Shown here one piece after another: positions 25,957-34,675 of a DNA stretch of 64,000 nt; positions within the stretch are counted from its first letter, which is position 1, and every line of letters starts with the position of its first letter. This DNA comes from Actinomycetes bacterium (GTDB taxonomy: Bacteria; Actinomycetota; Acidimicrobiia; Acidimicrobiales; Ilumatobacteraceae), in the NCBI GenBank assembly GCA_025360105.1, contig JANYCT010000040.1:248001-312000 (forward strand), written 5' to 3'. The position numbers and the translations under genes were made by a program. The notes below the pieces were generated by a model. It ran no database searches, was not told the DNA's origin, and was given only the letters and a program-made list of their open reading frames with translations.

Positions 25957-26649
25957 TCAGTCTGCGTGAGCCAGAAGCACGTCGAGGAGCGACGCGCGAA
26001 TGTCGTCCCACGGCACCGCCACCGTCGCGACCAGACCGGTGAGGTCGGCCAGACTCGGCCCAGGCGCAGCGAACAGAGGCACATGCGCCTCCGGGCGCCA
26101 GTGGCGATACAACGCACACTGGAAGCGGGCGCCGGCTCGGGTGCGGCGTTGGCTGATACCCACGACTTTGTGATCGCCGAGCATCACCTCTCCCCCGCCC
26201 GTACCGGCAAAACACACGTGCGCCGACCACTCCGTGCGCCGCATCGGACCGCGATGCACACTCAGGCCCGATACCCCGAGCCCGGTCAGCGCCTGCACCC
26301 ATGCCTCGCCCAACCACCACGCGGACAAACTCACGTCGCTCGTCCATAGGGCGTGGCCACGCGGAAGCAGCACGTCGGCCCAGAGCACATCTGCGGGCTG
26401 CAGGAGCACGGCACCGCCGCCGCTACGACGACGCACCAGTTCGATACCGCGAACCCGACACGCCTCGGCATCGATATGGGCGCTCGGCTGCGCCGAACCG
26501 AGCACGAGTGCGGACCGCTCCACCTCGAACCACTGCAGCGAGGGTTCCACGACATCGGGCATGTCGCGGCCGTGGAAATCGGCTGCCGAACCCCGATCGT
26601 TGGTCACCTGCCACATCTGCCCAGCATGCCCGCTCGGGCTCGGCTTCAT
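25957..26649 (-). CDS. lipoate--protein ligase-like protein (BPL/LplA/LipB fold)
   Basis: A 230-aa protein with the lipoate/biotin ligase fold. LVRRRSGGGAVLLQPADVLW matches the RRxSGGGxV lipoyl-AMP loop, and GDHKVVGISQRRTR carries the conserved Lys. The C-terminal accessory domain of long LplA is absent, so it resembles short LplA/LipM-type transferases. It would attach lipoyl or octanoyl groups to dehydrogenase E2 or GcvH. The ATG at 26649 overlaps the HNH gene stop as ATGA, pairing the two genes. Substrate and catalytic completeness are inferred. Confidence 0.75.
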   Translation of the reverse strand: MKPSPSGHAGQMWQVTNDRGSAADFHGRDMPDVVEPSLQWFEVERSALVLGSAQPSAHIDAEACRVRGIELVRRRSGGGAVLLQPADVLWADVLLPRGHALWTSDVSLSAWWLGEAWVQALTGLGVSGLSVHRGPMRRTEWSAHVCFAGTGGGEVMLGDHKVVGISQRRTRAGARFQCALYRHWRPEAHVPLFAAPGPSLADLTGLVATVAVPWDDIRASLLDVLLAHAD

Positions 26650-27143
26650 GACGCGATGGCGAGATACGGCTTCCAGGCTTCGGGTACCCGGCCAACGCTG
26701 ACAACGACCCACGCCTGCTCACGTGGGGCCAGCGGCATGCGCGCCAAACGCATATCGGCTTCATCCGGAGTGCGATCACGCTTGTGCAAATTGCAGGGCC
26801 GACACGCCGCAGCAACGTTTTCCCATTCGTTGCGCCCACCACGAGAGCGGGGCATCACGTGGTCGATGGAGTCCGCGTGGGCACCGCAGTACTGGCAGAG
26901 ATGATTGTCGCGGATGAACACGGCGCGGCGCGACAATGCCGTGCGTCGATGGTAGGGAACCTTCACGACGTAGCGCAGTCGAATGACCAACGGGTTGCGC
27001 AGCGACAGGCTTGCGGAGCGGATCTCGGTGCCGTCGTCGGCGACCAGATCGGCCTTGTCGGCCAGGATCAAGCAGGCAGCCCGACGGGCTGGCACCACGC
27101 TCAGCGGCTCGTAGGTTGCATTCAAAACGAGGGCGCTGCGCAT
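26646..27143 (-). CDS. HNH endonuclease family protein
   Basis: A 165-aa protein. The HNH core is residues 82-120: CQYCGAHADSIDHVMPRSRG, then ENVAAACRPCNLHK, giving two CxxC zinc pairs and the catalytic His. The N-terminal region (SALVLNATYEPLSVVPARRA) is typical of a widespread actinobacterial and cyanobacterial HNH group of unknown role, often not linked to mobile elements. The ATG at 27143 has TAGGGT six bases upstream, suggesting a leaderless mRNA. It is cotranscribed with the ligase gene. Confidence 0.85.
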   Translation of the reverse strand: MRSALVLNATYEPLSVVPARRAACLILADKADLVADDGTEIRSASLSLRNPLVIRLRYVVKVPYHRRTALSRRAVFIRDNHLCQYCGAHADSIDHVMPRSRGGRNEWENVAAACRPCNLHKRDRTPDEADMRLARMPLAPREQAWVVVSVGRVPEAWKPYLAIAS

Positions 27144-27210
27144 GGACCGACCCTAGCGACCGGGTCCGGCAGCGAACACGGGGAATATCACAGGGGTCAC
27201 GTGGCGGCCT

Positions 27211-27270
27211 CGACAACCAGACACACGACAACCAGACACACGGCGATCGGGCGCACAGCGATCGGGCATC
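27211..27270. repeat. 15-bp tandem repeats (two pairs)
   Basis: CGACAACCAGACACA occurs twice exactly (27211, 27226), followed by two related 15-bp units containing GCGATCGGGC (27241, 27256). The four units end on the stop codon of the small gene at 27269-27523. The rest of the gap to the HNH gene holds nothing else obvious beyond the HNH promoter. Confidence 0.9.
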
Positions 27271-27523
27271 AGCGGTTCTCGCTGTTCCACTGTCGGCACC
27301 ACGCCAGATAGTTCACCACATCGGCTGCCTCGGGACGATGATCTGCGTCGCCATATTGCGTGATCAGCCGAAACCGCAGATAGTCGCCGCCGGGCACCGG
27401 CAGCAAGGGTGCGCGCCGATACCAACCGGGCGCAGCCATACGCGACATCTGGCGCACTGCAGTGACCCACAGGCGAGGCCGACAGACAACTGCGAACACC
27501 ACACGCAACCATGCCACCCTCAA
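27269..27523 (-). CDS. small conserved actinobacterial protein of unknown function
   Basis: An 84-aa protein with a hydrophobic N-terminus (about 1-20), then GWYRRAPLLPVPGGDYLRFR and a C-terminal ADVVNYLAWCR. This WYRRxP..PxPDxxYLRFR..T.YG pattern is one I recognise from short actinobacterial hypothetical proteins, but no function is known. The start is TTG at 27523 or GTG at 27517, within 20 bases of the acyl-CoA dehydrogenase stop, so it is probably cotranscribed with that gene. Confidence 0.65.
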   Translation of the reverse strand: MRVAWLRVVFAVVCRPRLWVTAVRQMSRMAAPGWYRRAPLLPVPGGDYLRFRLITQYGDADHRPEAADVVNYLAWCRQWNSENR

Positions 27524-27532
27524 GCGCCCCGC

Positions 27533-28747
27533 CTACTTCGGTTCTTTGGGCAGGCCGAGCACCATCTCGCCGATGATGTTGCGCTGGATCTGACTCGAAC
27601 CAGCGTAGATGGAACCGGCCCGGGCATTCAGGAACACACCCTCCCACGATCCCGTTGAGTTCGGCGCCCCGGCATCGTCGGTCTGGAATGCGCTCGAGGG
27701 CGTGCGACCGGTGGGCACGAGACCGTCGAGGCCCATGATGTCCATCGCCAACTCGCTGACGATCTTGTGATACTCGCTCCAATACAGCTTGAAGATGGCA
27801 CCATCGGGGCCGGGGTGATGGCCCTGCATGAACTTGGTGAGGGTGCGCATCCCGAGGTAGCGCATCATCTGCACCTTGGTGTAACACCACGCGAGCCGCT
27901 GACGAATGATGGGGTCGTTGGCCACGCCACGATCCTTGGCCATGATCAACAGCCGGTCGAGTTCGGCCTGGAACCGGATCGGCAACGTGGCGGCGGCCTC
28001 GCCGCGTTCGTAGCCGAGAAGCGTCATCGCCACGGCCCACCCGTTGTTGACGCCGCCGACGACATTGTCCTTCGGGCACGTGGCGTCGGTGTAGAAGACC
28101 TCGTTGAACTCGCTCTCTCCAGAGATCATGCGAATCGGACGTACCTCTACGCCGGGTTGACGCATATCGACGAGCAGGAACGAGATGCCCTTGTGTCGGG
28201 GCAGATCGGGATCGGTGCGAGCCAGGGTAAAGATGTGGTCGGCAAGATGACCCGCTGACGTCCAGATCTTCTGGCCGTTGAGGATCCACTGATCGCCGTC
28301 GAGTTCACCGCGCAGGCCGATGTTCGACAGGTCCGAACCCGCATTGGGTTCGCTGTAGCCCTGACACCACACGTCGGCGTTGGAGAGGATCCGCGGCAGG
28401 TAGTACGCCTTTTGCTCGTCAGTACCCCACTGCAACAGCGTGTTGCCGAGCATTTGGATGCCGAATACATCGTTGGGGCCACCCGTTGGCACGCCCGCGC
28501 GAGCGAACTCCTCGGCGGTGATCACCTGTTCGAGCGCAGACAGCCCGGCACCCCCGTATTCCACAGGCCAGCCCGGCGCGAGAAACCGGCCCTCATGAAG
28601 CGTCACCCGCCACTGCATGACGAATTCGTGCAACTCGTCGCCTTCGAGTTGGCCGATACCCATCCAGTTGGTGGGAAGTTTCTCGGCGAGGAAGGCCTGC
28701 ACCTTTTCTCGATACGACTCGGCCTCTGGCGTGTACGTGGGCTGCAT
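27533..28747 (-). CDS. acyl-CoA dehydrogenase
   Basis: A 404-aa FAD enzyme. The family signatures are WCQGYSEPNAGSDLSNIGLR (FAD and substrate contact) and, near the C-terminus, IYAGSSQIQRNIIGEMVLG. It introduces the alpha-beta double bond in an acyl-CoA; chain length or a branched, aromatic or steroid substrate cannot be decided from sequence. Mycobacterial FadE proteins of this form often work as heteromers; no second subunit is adjacent. TAACCT lies six bases before the ATG, suggesting its own leaderless promoter in the 20-bp gap after the ROK gene. Confidence 0.92.
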   Translation of the reverse strand: MQPTYTPEAESYREKVQAFLAEKLPTNWMGIGQLEGDELHEFVMQWRVTLHEGRFLAPGWPVEYGGAGLSALEQVITAEEFARAGVPTGGPNDVFGIQMLGNTLLQWGTDEQKAYYLPRILSNADVWCQGYSEPNAGSDLSNIGLRGELDGDQWILNGQKIWTSAGHLADHIFTLARTDPDLPRHKGISFLLVDMRQPGVEVRPIRMISGESEFNEVFYTDATCPKDNVVGGVNNGWAVAMTLLGYERGEAAATLPIRFQAELDRLLIMAKDRGVANDPIIRQRLAWCYTKVQMMRYLGMRTLTKFMQGHHPGPDGAIFKLYWSEYHKIVSELAMDIMGLDGLVPTGRTPSSAFQTDDAGAPNSTGSWEGVFLNARAGSIYAGSSQIQRNIIGEMVLGLPKEPK

Positions 28748-28767
28748 GGCGAAAGGTTACCGCGCGG

Positions 28768-29628
28768 TCATGTCAGTCCGAGCAGGCCACGGCGAGCAAG
28801 TGCCGCTGCACCGACGAGCGGCGCAAGTTCGCCGAGCGCCGCACGTCGAACCTCGAGGCCTTCGGTGAAGGAGAGTTTGGCGCGTAGGCCGATCTCTTGT
28901 TGGGCGGCGGCGAAAAACGGTTCGCCGAAGCCGAGCGCCACTGACCCGCCGATCACGGCAACATTGAAGTCGACGACTGCAGCCAACGAAGCGAGCGCGC
29001 GACCCACCAACAGCCCGGTGCGCTCGATGATCGCTTGCGGCGCGCGTTGCGGCGGACGACCGGTCTCGGCTTCGATCGCGGGTCCGCAGGCATACGCCTC
29101 GAGGCATCCAACGCCACCACACGCGCATGGCCGACCTTCGGGCTCGACGATCATGTGACCGATGTGGCCGGCGTTCCCAAGGCGGCCACCGAGGAGTCTG
29201 CCATTGCTGAGAATGCCACCGCCGACGCCAGTGCCGACGACGACACCGACCATGTTCATCTCGCCGCGGCCGGCACCACACCAGGCCTCGCCCAACGTGA
29301 GCGCCTTCGCGTCGTTGTCGACGAAGCTGACCAGACCTGTGGCCTCGGTGAGCGCGCTCTGCAGTTCGAAGTTGAGTAGCGACGGAATATGCAGCGGCGA
29401 CACGGTGCCGGCGACAGGATCCATCGGGCCGCCACAGCCCGCACCGACAGCTTGCAAGGGCGCAGGTGCGGCCGCGATCACACGCTTGATGAGCCGCTCG
29501 AGCGCAGCCCAGACATCGCGAGGTGGCGTCGCCACGCGATCGCGCACCAAGACACGACCGTCGTCGCCCACCACACCTGCGGCGAGCTTGGTTCCCCCGA
29601 TGTCGACCGCGAGATACAGAGCATCCAC
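28768..29628 (-). CDS. ROK family sugar kinase (glucokinase-like)
   Basis: A 286-aa ROK protein. The ATP-binding N-terminus is LAVDIGGTKLAAG, the catalytic Asp lies in SFVDNDAKALTLGE, and the zinc-binding ROK signature is GHIGHMIVEPEGRPCACGGV followed by GCLEAYACG. No N-terminal helix-turn-helix is present, so it is a kinase rather than a repressor. Glucose is the likely substrate. A second ROK kinase is at 47251. The gene is divergent from moxR. Confidence 0.88.
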   Translation of the reverse strand: MDALYLAVDIGGTKLAAGVVGDDGRVLVRDRVATPPRDVWAALERLIKRVIAAAPAPLQAVGAGCGGPMDPVAGTVSPLHIPSLLNFELQSALTEATGLVSFVDNDAKALTLGEAWCGAGRGEMNMVGVVVGTGVGGGILSNGRLLGGRLGNAGHIGHMIVEPEGRPCACGGVGCLEAYACGPAIEAETGRPPQRAPQAIIERTGLLVGRALASLAAVVDFNVAVIGGSVALGFGEPFFAAAQQEIGLRAKLSFTEGLEVRRAALGELAPLVGAAALARRGLLGLT

Positions 29629-29652
29629 GGCGTCACGGTAGCGCCACTGCCA

Positions 29653-29680
29653 TTGATTCTTCGGCCACGGCGTCTACCCT
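29653..29680 (+). promoter_or_regulatory. predicted promoter of the moxR operon
   Basis: TTGATT (29653-29658), a 16-bp spacer and TACCCT (29675-29680) lie seven bases before the GTG of the MoxR gene. This spacing puts the transcript start at or next to the start codon, as in leaderless actinobacterial mRNAs. Confidence 0.5.
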
Positions 29681-29687
29681 TACACGG

Positions 29688-30653
29688 GTGACGGCTGCCC
29701 CCACCACCCCTGTGCCGACCTTCGCGTCGTTGTTCGAGGCAATCACCGACAATGTCGCACGTGTCGTGCACGGCAAACGGGCTGAGATCGAGCTGGCCGT
29801 GGTGTGCTTGCTCGCCGAGGGTCATCTGCTGATCGAGGACGTACCCGGGGTCGGCAAGACGAGCCTCGCCAAGGCGTTGGCCACCTCGCTCGAATGCACG
29901 TGGAAGCGCGTGCAGTTCACCCCCGATCTACTGCCCACTGATCTCATCGGCGTCAGCATCTGGCAGCGATCGAATGAGACGTTCGATTTCCGACCTGGAC
30001 CCTTGTTTGCGAACATCGTGCTCGCCGACGAGATCAATCGCGCCTCACCCAAGACGCAGTCCGCGTTACTCGAGGCAATGGAGGAACGTCAGATCTCCGT
30101 CGAGGGTCGCAGCCATCCGCTGAGCCCGCCATTTATGGTCATCGCCACGCAGAACCCCGTCGAGCAGGAGGGCACCTACCGCCTGCCCGAGAGTCAGCTC
30201 GACCGTTTTCTGCTTCGGCTTTCGCTCGGCTACCCGGGTCGCGACGCCGAACTGGCGATCCTCGATGCACATGGGGCCAATGAGGCCATGGCCAATCTGC
30301 GCCCGGTAGTCACGGTGGCCGAAGTACTCGCGATGATCGATGCGGTACGCGGCGTTCATCTGGCCAGCGCACTCAAGGGGTATCTCGTCGATCTTGCTGA
30401 GGCGAGCCGCACGCATCCGGGTATCACGCTGGGCATGTCACCTCGCGCCACGCTGCAGTTGGCTCGCGCCACCCGTGCTCAGGCAGCCGCTCGCGGGCGC
30501 AGCTACGCCACACCAGACGACGTGAAGGCCGTCGCTCACGCCGTTCTGTGCCATCGTCTGGTGGTACGTGCCGAGGCCGCCGCGCGGGGACTCACGCCCG
30601 AGCGTGCTGTCTCTGAAGTGCTCGCCAGCGTGCCCGTCAACGCTGGGACCTGA
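29688..30653 (+). CDS. MoxR-type AAA+ ATPase
   Basis: A 321-aa AAA+ ATPase. Walker A is EDVPGVGKTSLAKAL (about residues 50-65), Walker B ADEINRASPKTQSALLEAME, sensor ATQNPVEQEGTYRLPESQLD, and the C-terminal lid contains MSPRATLQLARA. MoxR ATPases act as chaperones that mature or control metal-dependent or wall-linked partners. With the next two genes it forms the common MoxR-DUF58-transglutaminase operon. The GTG at 29688 is the first start in the frame near the promoter. Confidence 0.93.
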   Translation: MTAAPTTPVPTFASLFEAITDNVARVVHGKRAEIELAVVCLLAEGHLLIEDVPGVGKTSLAKALATSLECTWKRVQFTPDLLPTDLIGVSIWQRSNETFDFRPGPLFANIVLADEINRASPKTQSALLEAMEERQISVEGRSHPLSPPFMVIATQNPVEQEGTYRLPESQLDRFLLRLSLGYPGRDAELAILDAHGANEAMANLRPVVTVAEVLAMIDAVRGVHLASALKGYLVDLAEASRTHPGITLGMSPRATLQLARATRAQAAARGRSYATPDDVKAVAHAVLCHRLVVRAEAAARGLTPERAVSEVLASVPVNAGT

Positions 30654-30690
30654 CCGTGACCCGCAGCGGGTTCGGGCTACCGAGCAGATC

Positions 30691-31863
30691 ATGCTGACCC
30701 GCCACGGAGTGGGCGCTGTCCTACTCGCGGTCACGGCTGCGGTGGTCGGGCGTCTCTTCGGGGTGCTCGAATTGTTTGTCTTCGGAAGTGGACTCCTCGC
30801 CCTCGTAGTGACCGCGGTGTTGTGGGTCCATGCGCGACGCGTCGCGCTCACTGTGGATCGCCGGGTCGTGCCCGATTCGTTACACGTCGGCGACGCTGGT
30901 CGCGTCGAGTTACGCATTGCGAACACCTCGCACTGGGGTACCCCGCCGCTGATGCTGTGGGAACCCGTCTCCGGTTTGGGCGGAGCCACACTTCGGCTCG
31001 CACCGCTGCACCGGCGCGAACGAACAGCGGCGAACTACCGCCTTCCCGTTACCCGACGCGGCACGGTGGTGTTCGGCCCGCTCACCGTCGAGCGACGCGA
31101 TCCGTTCGGCTTGTGCACGCAGCGACGAGTTGTCGCCGGCACACACGAGATCGTCGTCTTACCGGCACATCTGCAACTCAACATGCCATCGGGTTTAGGC
31201 GGTTCTGGCCCCCTCGGAGATCATCTCCGAGTTCGAGCGCTCGGTCGCACCGGCAATGAGTTCCACTCACTGCGTGAGTATGTCGAGGGCGATGATCTGC
31301 GACAAATTTCGTGGCGCGCCTCGGCACGCAGCGAGACATTGAAGGTTCGCCAAGTTGAACCCGAGGGACTGCGGCGATGCACGATCGCGCTCGACACCAG
31401 CAGTAGCGAGTACTCGCCCGAAGGGTTCGAGCGGGCGGTATCCGCCGCAGCGAGCGCGGTGTATGCAGCAACGGTTGCGGGCCTCCACCTGCGCACGCTG
31501 ATTGGCTCAGAGACCGATCTTCGCAACACCACGTCGTCCGCGGCGATGCTCGCCCTCGCCAATTGCGCGACCTCGCACGATCCGCCGACGATGTCATTCA
31601 ACGCCCCCACCGGCGACGGGCTCGGTCTGACCATCCTCGTGACCGGTGGCCCTCAGTCTGGGGCAGTCGCCGCGGCGCGGCGCAGCTTGGCACCGACTGA
31701 TGTGCTCGTCGTGGTGGCGTGCTCATCACTGACAAATGGCGCAAGCGGTTTCGTTGTCGATGCCACAGGCGCGAACACCCTTGCCGCGTCGTGGGTCGCG
31801 CTCACCGGCCAGGGACCCCATCGTGCCCCAACGGGCACGCGTCTCGAGACGGCGAGCATATGA
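30691..31863 (+). CDS. DUF58 domain protein
   Basis: A 390-aa protein. Two membrane helices lie at residues 5-50 (VGAVLLAVTAAVVG, LFVFGSGLLALVVTAVLW), then a beta-rich domain and the DUF58 core, EFHSLREYVEGDDLRQISWR (conserved in the family) followed by a vWA-like fold beginning CTIALDTSSS. DUF58 proteins are standard partners of MoxR ATPases. Their molecular role is unknown, possibly adaptor or sensor. The ATG at 30691 begins 37 bases after the moxR stop; the gene overlaps the next by ATGA. Confidence 0.88.
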   Translation: MLTRHGVGAVLLAVTAAVVGRLFGVLELFVFGSGLLALVVTAVLWVHARRVALTVDRRVVPDSLHVGDAGRVELRIANTSHWGTPPLMLWEPVSGLGGATLRLAPLHRRERTAANYRLPVTRRGTVVFGPLTVERRDPFGLCTQRRVVAGTHEIVVLPAHLQLNMPSGLGGSGPLGDHLRVRALGRTGNEFHSLREYVEGDDLRQISWRASARSETLKVRQVEPEGLRRCTIALDTSSSEYSPEGFERAVSAAASAVYAATVAGLHLRTLIGSETDLRNTTSSAAMLALANCATSHDPPTMSFNAPTGDGLGLTILVTGGPQSGAVAAARRSLAPTDVLVVVACSSLTNGASGFVVDATGANTLAASWVALTGQGPHRAPTGTRLETASI

Positions 31864-34160
31864 GCAGCGTTACTGCAACGTTGTCGGCCTCGGAATCGTC
31901 GGGCGATCACACCCCAACGGCCCGCGATGCCGATACAGCGTCCGACGCAGCGCGATCAATTCCCGCGACGCTGCTGCTCACACTGCTGAGCGCGATCACC
32001 GTCATCAGCTTCTGTCGTCTCTTTTCGGGCTGGGATTTCCTGGCACCAATGCTGACAATCGTCGTCGGTGTGCATGTCGTGGCGTGGCTGATGCGAGCAC
32101 TCAATGCCCCCGGGTATCTCGCAATACCGGCGTGCCTGATCGTGTTGATTGTGCTCATTGCATGGAAGTACTACCCGGCTACGTTGAACGGTCCTTTTCC
32201 GAGCTCGGCAACGTGGAGTCAACTCGTGTCCGATCTTCGCCTGGCACGAGGGCAATTCCCGAGCGCCGTCGCCCCCGTTGCCGCCGTCGGCGGGTTCGCC
32301 GTGGTTGCCTGCGCCGCCGCTGCCTTTGCTGCGCTGCTGTCGGATGCATTCGCCTTTCGCGCGTACGGCCGAGCCGAGGCCGTGGTCCCCACCGCGGTGC
32401 TCTTCCTCTTCGCCGCTGCACTCGGCGCTGACCGCAACCGCGTCGTCGTGACGGCGGCCTGGCTGGGCTGCGCGTTCGCGGCGATTGCCGTGCTTCGGAT
32501 CACCCACGCCGAGGCCGAGCAGACCTGGATCGGTTCGGGTCGCCGGGTGCTCGTGAGCGTGATTCCCGTGGCTGCGCTGCTTGCCGGGTGCGCCGCGGCG
32601 ACCGGAGCATGGCTCGGCCCGCGCCTGCCCGGCGCTGGGGAAAAAGGGCTCGTCAACACTCGCCCGCACAACGATGTCACCCAGGTCCTGAGCCCACTCG
32701 TCGATATTCGCAGCAGGCTGGTCAACCTGTCCGACACCGAGTTGTTCACCGTCGCCGCGTCGGAGCCTGCCTATTGGAGGGCCACAGGGCTGTCACTGTT
32801 CGATGGGAACACGTGGAAGCTCCCCGACGGCGATCTTGCCGCGGTGTCAGGCAGTTTCGCTGGTTCGCCGTCGAACTCGCACGAAGTGACCCAACAGATC
32901 CATATTTCCGGACTCGCGGGCAGTCTCCTGCCGGCCGCGTACAGCCCGGTGCGAATCGAGGACGGCAGCGTGTATTGGGTGAGCGCCAGCGGCACGCTCG
33001 TGGTGCCCAACGACGGTCTGCAGCGAGCGATCAACTACACCGTGGTGTCGTCCGTGCTTGACATCAATGTCGACCAGCTCAGCACGGCCACTTCCCTGAA
33101 CGCCCCTGGCGGCTCGATGACCGATCTGCCGATGAACTTTCCGGCCTCGGTCGCCCAGGCCGCCATCGACGTCACGGCAGGCGCGCCGACCACCTACGCA
33201 AAGGCCCTCGCGCTACAGGACTGGTTCCGCACGCAATTCACCTATGACCTCACCGTGCAGCGCGGCCACAGCGACGATGCGCTCGTGAATTTCCTGAACA
33301 CCCGACGCGGCTATTGCGAACAGTTCGCGGGGGCGTTCGCCTCGATGGCGCGCTCGCTCGGGATTCCCTCGCGGGTGGCTGTTGGGTTCACGCCAGGCGA
33401 TCTTGGAGCCGACGGTCGCTATCGCGTGTACGGCCGAAACGCGCACGCATGGCCCGAGGTGTGGTTCGACGGCGTCGGCTGGGTGGCGTTCGAGCCCACA
33501 CCCGGGCGCGGTCAGCCCGGCTCGCAGCAGTACACGGGTGTACCGCCGCAGCAGGCGAGCAGTACGTCGCCAGGCGGCGTCACGCCGGTCACTGTTCCGA
33601 CGGCGACACCCACCACCACGCTGGATGGCACCGCCACCACGACGACACCGACGAGCACACAAACCGCGCCGTCAACCACGGTGGCACCTCGCCCGACCGA
33701 AAGCAACAGCCGCTCAGGCGGAGGCGTATCGTTGTGGGTGCTCATCGGCGCAATCGCCGCGGCGGCCGCATTGATCTGGGCCCTGGCCCTGCCTGCCATC
33801 ATCAAACGGCTTCGTCGGGGGGGAGCTGATCGCACACCGGTCGAAGAGATCGAACACAGCTGGCGACGCGCAACGCAGGCACTCGCACTCGTCGGTCTTG
33901 CCCGTCTTGCTGACGAAACACCCCTCGAGTACGCGCACCGTGCCGGCGCAGCAGCGGGTATCGATCCACGGTGCCTGCGCGAGATCGCAGAGCACGCAAC
34001 CGCAGCGACCTACGGCAGGCTCGGCGACGACACCACGGCCGCGCGATGTCGCACGTTGTCCGCCGAGATCGTGCAATCTGTGAAGGAACTGCTCGGTGGG
34101 CGTGACCGTGTGCTGTCGTGGTTCGATCCAAAACGAGCGAGCGTGCTCGTCACGCCGTGA
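31860..34160 (+). CDS. transglutaminase-like membrane protein (TgpA / DUF3488 type)
   Basis: A 766-aa membrane protein. About six or seven helices occupy residues 30-255. An extracytoplasmic transglutaminase-like domain follows, with catalytic Cys in RRGYCEQFAGAFASMARSLG, His in RNAHAWPEVWFDG and Asp/Glu context in WVAFEPTPG. A Thr/Pro/Ser linker leads to a last helix (VLIGAIAAAAALIWALALP) and a C-terminal DUF4129-like cytoplasmic tail. The domain order matches TgpA-type proteins encoded with MoxR and DUF58. Substrates may be cell-envelope proteins or peptides. Coupled to the DUF58 gene by a 4-base overlap. Confidence 0.9.
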   Translation: MSSVTATLSASESSGDHTPTARDADTASDAARSIPATLLLTLLSAITVISFCRLFSGWDFLAPMLTIVVGVHVVAWLMRALNAPGYLAIPACLIVLIVLIAWKYYPATLNGPFPSSATWSQLVSDLRLARGQFPSAVAPVAAVGGFAVVACAAAAFAALLSDAFAFRAYGRAEAVVPTAVLFLFAAALGADRNRVVVTAAWLGCAFAAIAVLRITHAEAEQTWIGSGRRVLVSVIPVAALLAGCAAATGAWLGPRLPGAGEKGLVNTRPHNDVTQVLSPLVDIRSRLVNLSDTELFTVAASEPAYWRATGLSLFDGNTWKLPDGDLAAVSGSFAGSPSNSHEVTQQIHISGLAGSLLPAAYSPVRIEDGSVYWVSASGTLVVPNDGLQRAINYTVVSSVLDINVDQLSTATSLNAPGGSMTDLPMNFPASVAQAAIDVTAGAPTTYAKALALQDWFRTQFTYDLTVQRGHSDDALVNFLNTRRGYCEQFAGAFASMARSLGIPSRVAVGFTPGDLGADGRYRVYGRNAHAWPEVWFDGVGWVAFEPTPGRGQPGSQQYTGVPPQQASSTSPGGVTPVTVPTATPTTTLDGTATTTTPTSTQTAPSTTVAPRPTESNSRSGGGVSLWVLIGAIAAAAALIWALALPAIIKRLRRGGADRTPVEEIEHSWRRATQALALVGLARLADETPLEYAHRAGAAAGIDPRCLREIAEHATAATYGRLGDDTTAARCRTLSAEIVQSVKELLGGRDRVLSWFDPKRASVLVTP

Positions 34161-34202
34161 CGACGGCTGTACACCTGACGACGGCTGTACACCTGACGAC
34201 GG
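34158..34202. repeat. 18-bp tandem repeat, 2.5 copies, at a convergent gene junction
   Basis: TGACGACGGCTGTACACC begins at 34158 and 34176, with a partial third copy from 34194. The first unit starts exactly on the TGA stop of the transglutaminase gene, and the array ends three bases before the stop of the DUF3040 gene. Confidence 0.92.
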
Positions 34203-34205
34203 GGC

Positions 34206-34547
34206 TCAGTGGGTTTTGGGGCCGCCCATGGGCCGACCCGAACGCCGACGGAGTTCGTCGGGAATTCGGCTCAGCTGATCGCGTCCGCGGGCGGTGATCT
34301 CACGCTCGAGAATCACCCCGGCCACCACCATCGCGATGAACGCAACGAACGACAGCCACGCGCTGACCTGGAGCGCAGCGATGGCCACAGCAAGTGCGAT
34401 CAACAGACCTACAGCTGACCAGATCAGATGGCGCTGCGACCCGCCCGAATGGCTGTGTTGATTGACCTTGAGCGCGAAGGCGGGATCGGCCTGTAGCTGT
34501 TCCTCGATTTGGCGAAGGATGCGCTGTTCTTCTTCGGAGAGCGGCAT
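34206..34547 (-). CDS. DUF3040 family membrane protein
   Basis: A 113-aa protein starting MPLSEEEQRILRQIEEQL, the DUF3040 signature, followed by a short polar segment and two membrane helices (LIWSAVGLLIALAVAIAALQ and SFVAFIAMVVAGVILE) and a basic tail. The family is almost confined to Actinobacteria and uncharacterised. AAGGAG lies seven bases before the ATG at 34547, a clear ribosome site, unlike many neighbours. A longer upstream frame has no similarity and was dropped. Confidence 0.88.
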   Translation of the reverse strand: MPLSEEEQRILRQIEEQLQADPAFALKVNQHSHSGGSQRHLIWSAVGLLIALAVAIAALQVSAWLSFVAFIAMVVAGVILEREITARGRDQLSRIPDELRRRSGRPMGGPKTH

Positions 34548-34675
34548 CGTGAGTCTCCTTGCCGAGCCAATCCGCGGATGCGGGTCGCCAGTATTCTCAC
34601 ACGTTCTGAGCCGTCTGACAACGCGTAGAAGCGTCTGGGCGCAGACCCCGGTCATTTCTGCCGAGCCGGGCCGGC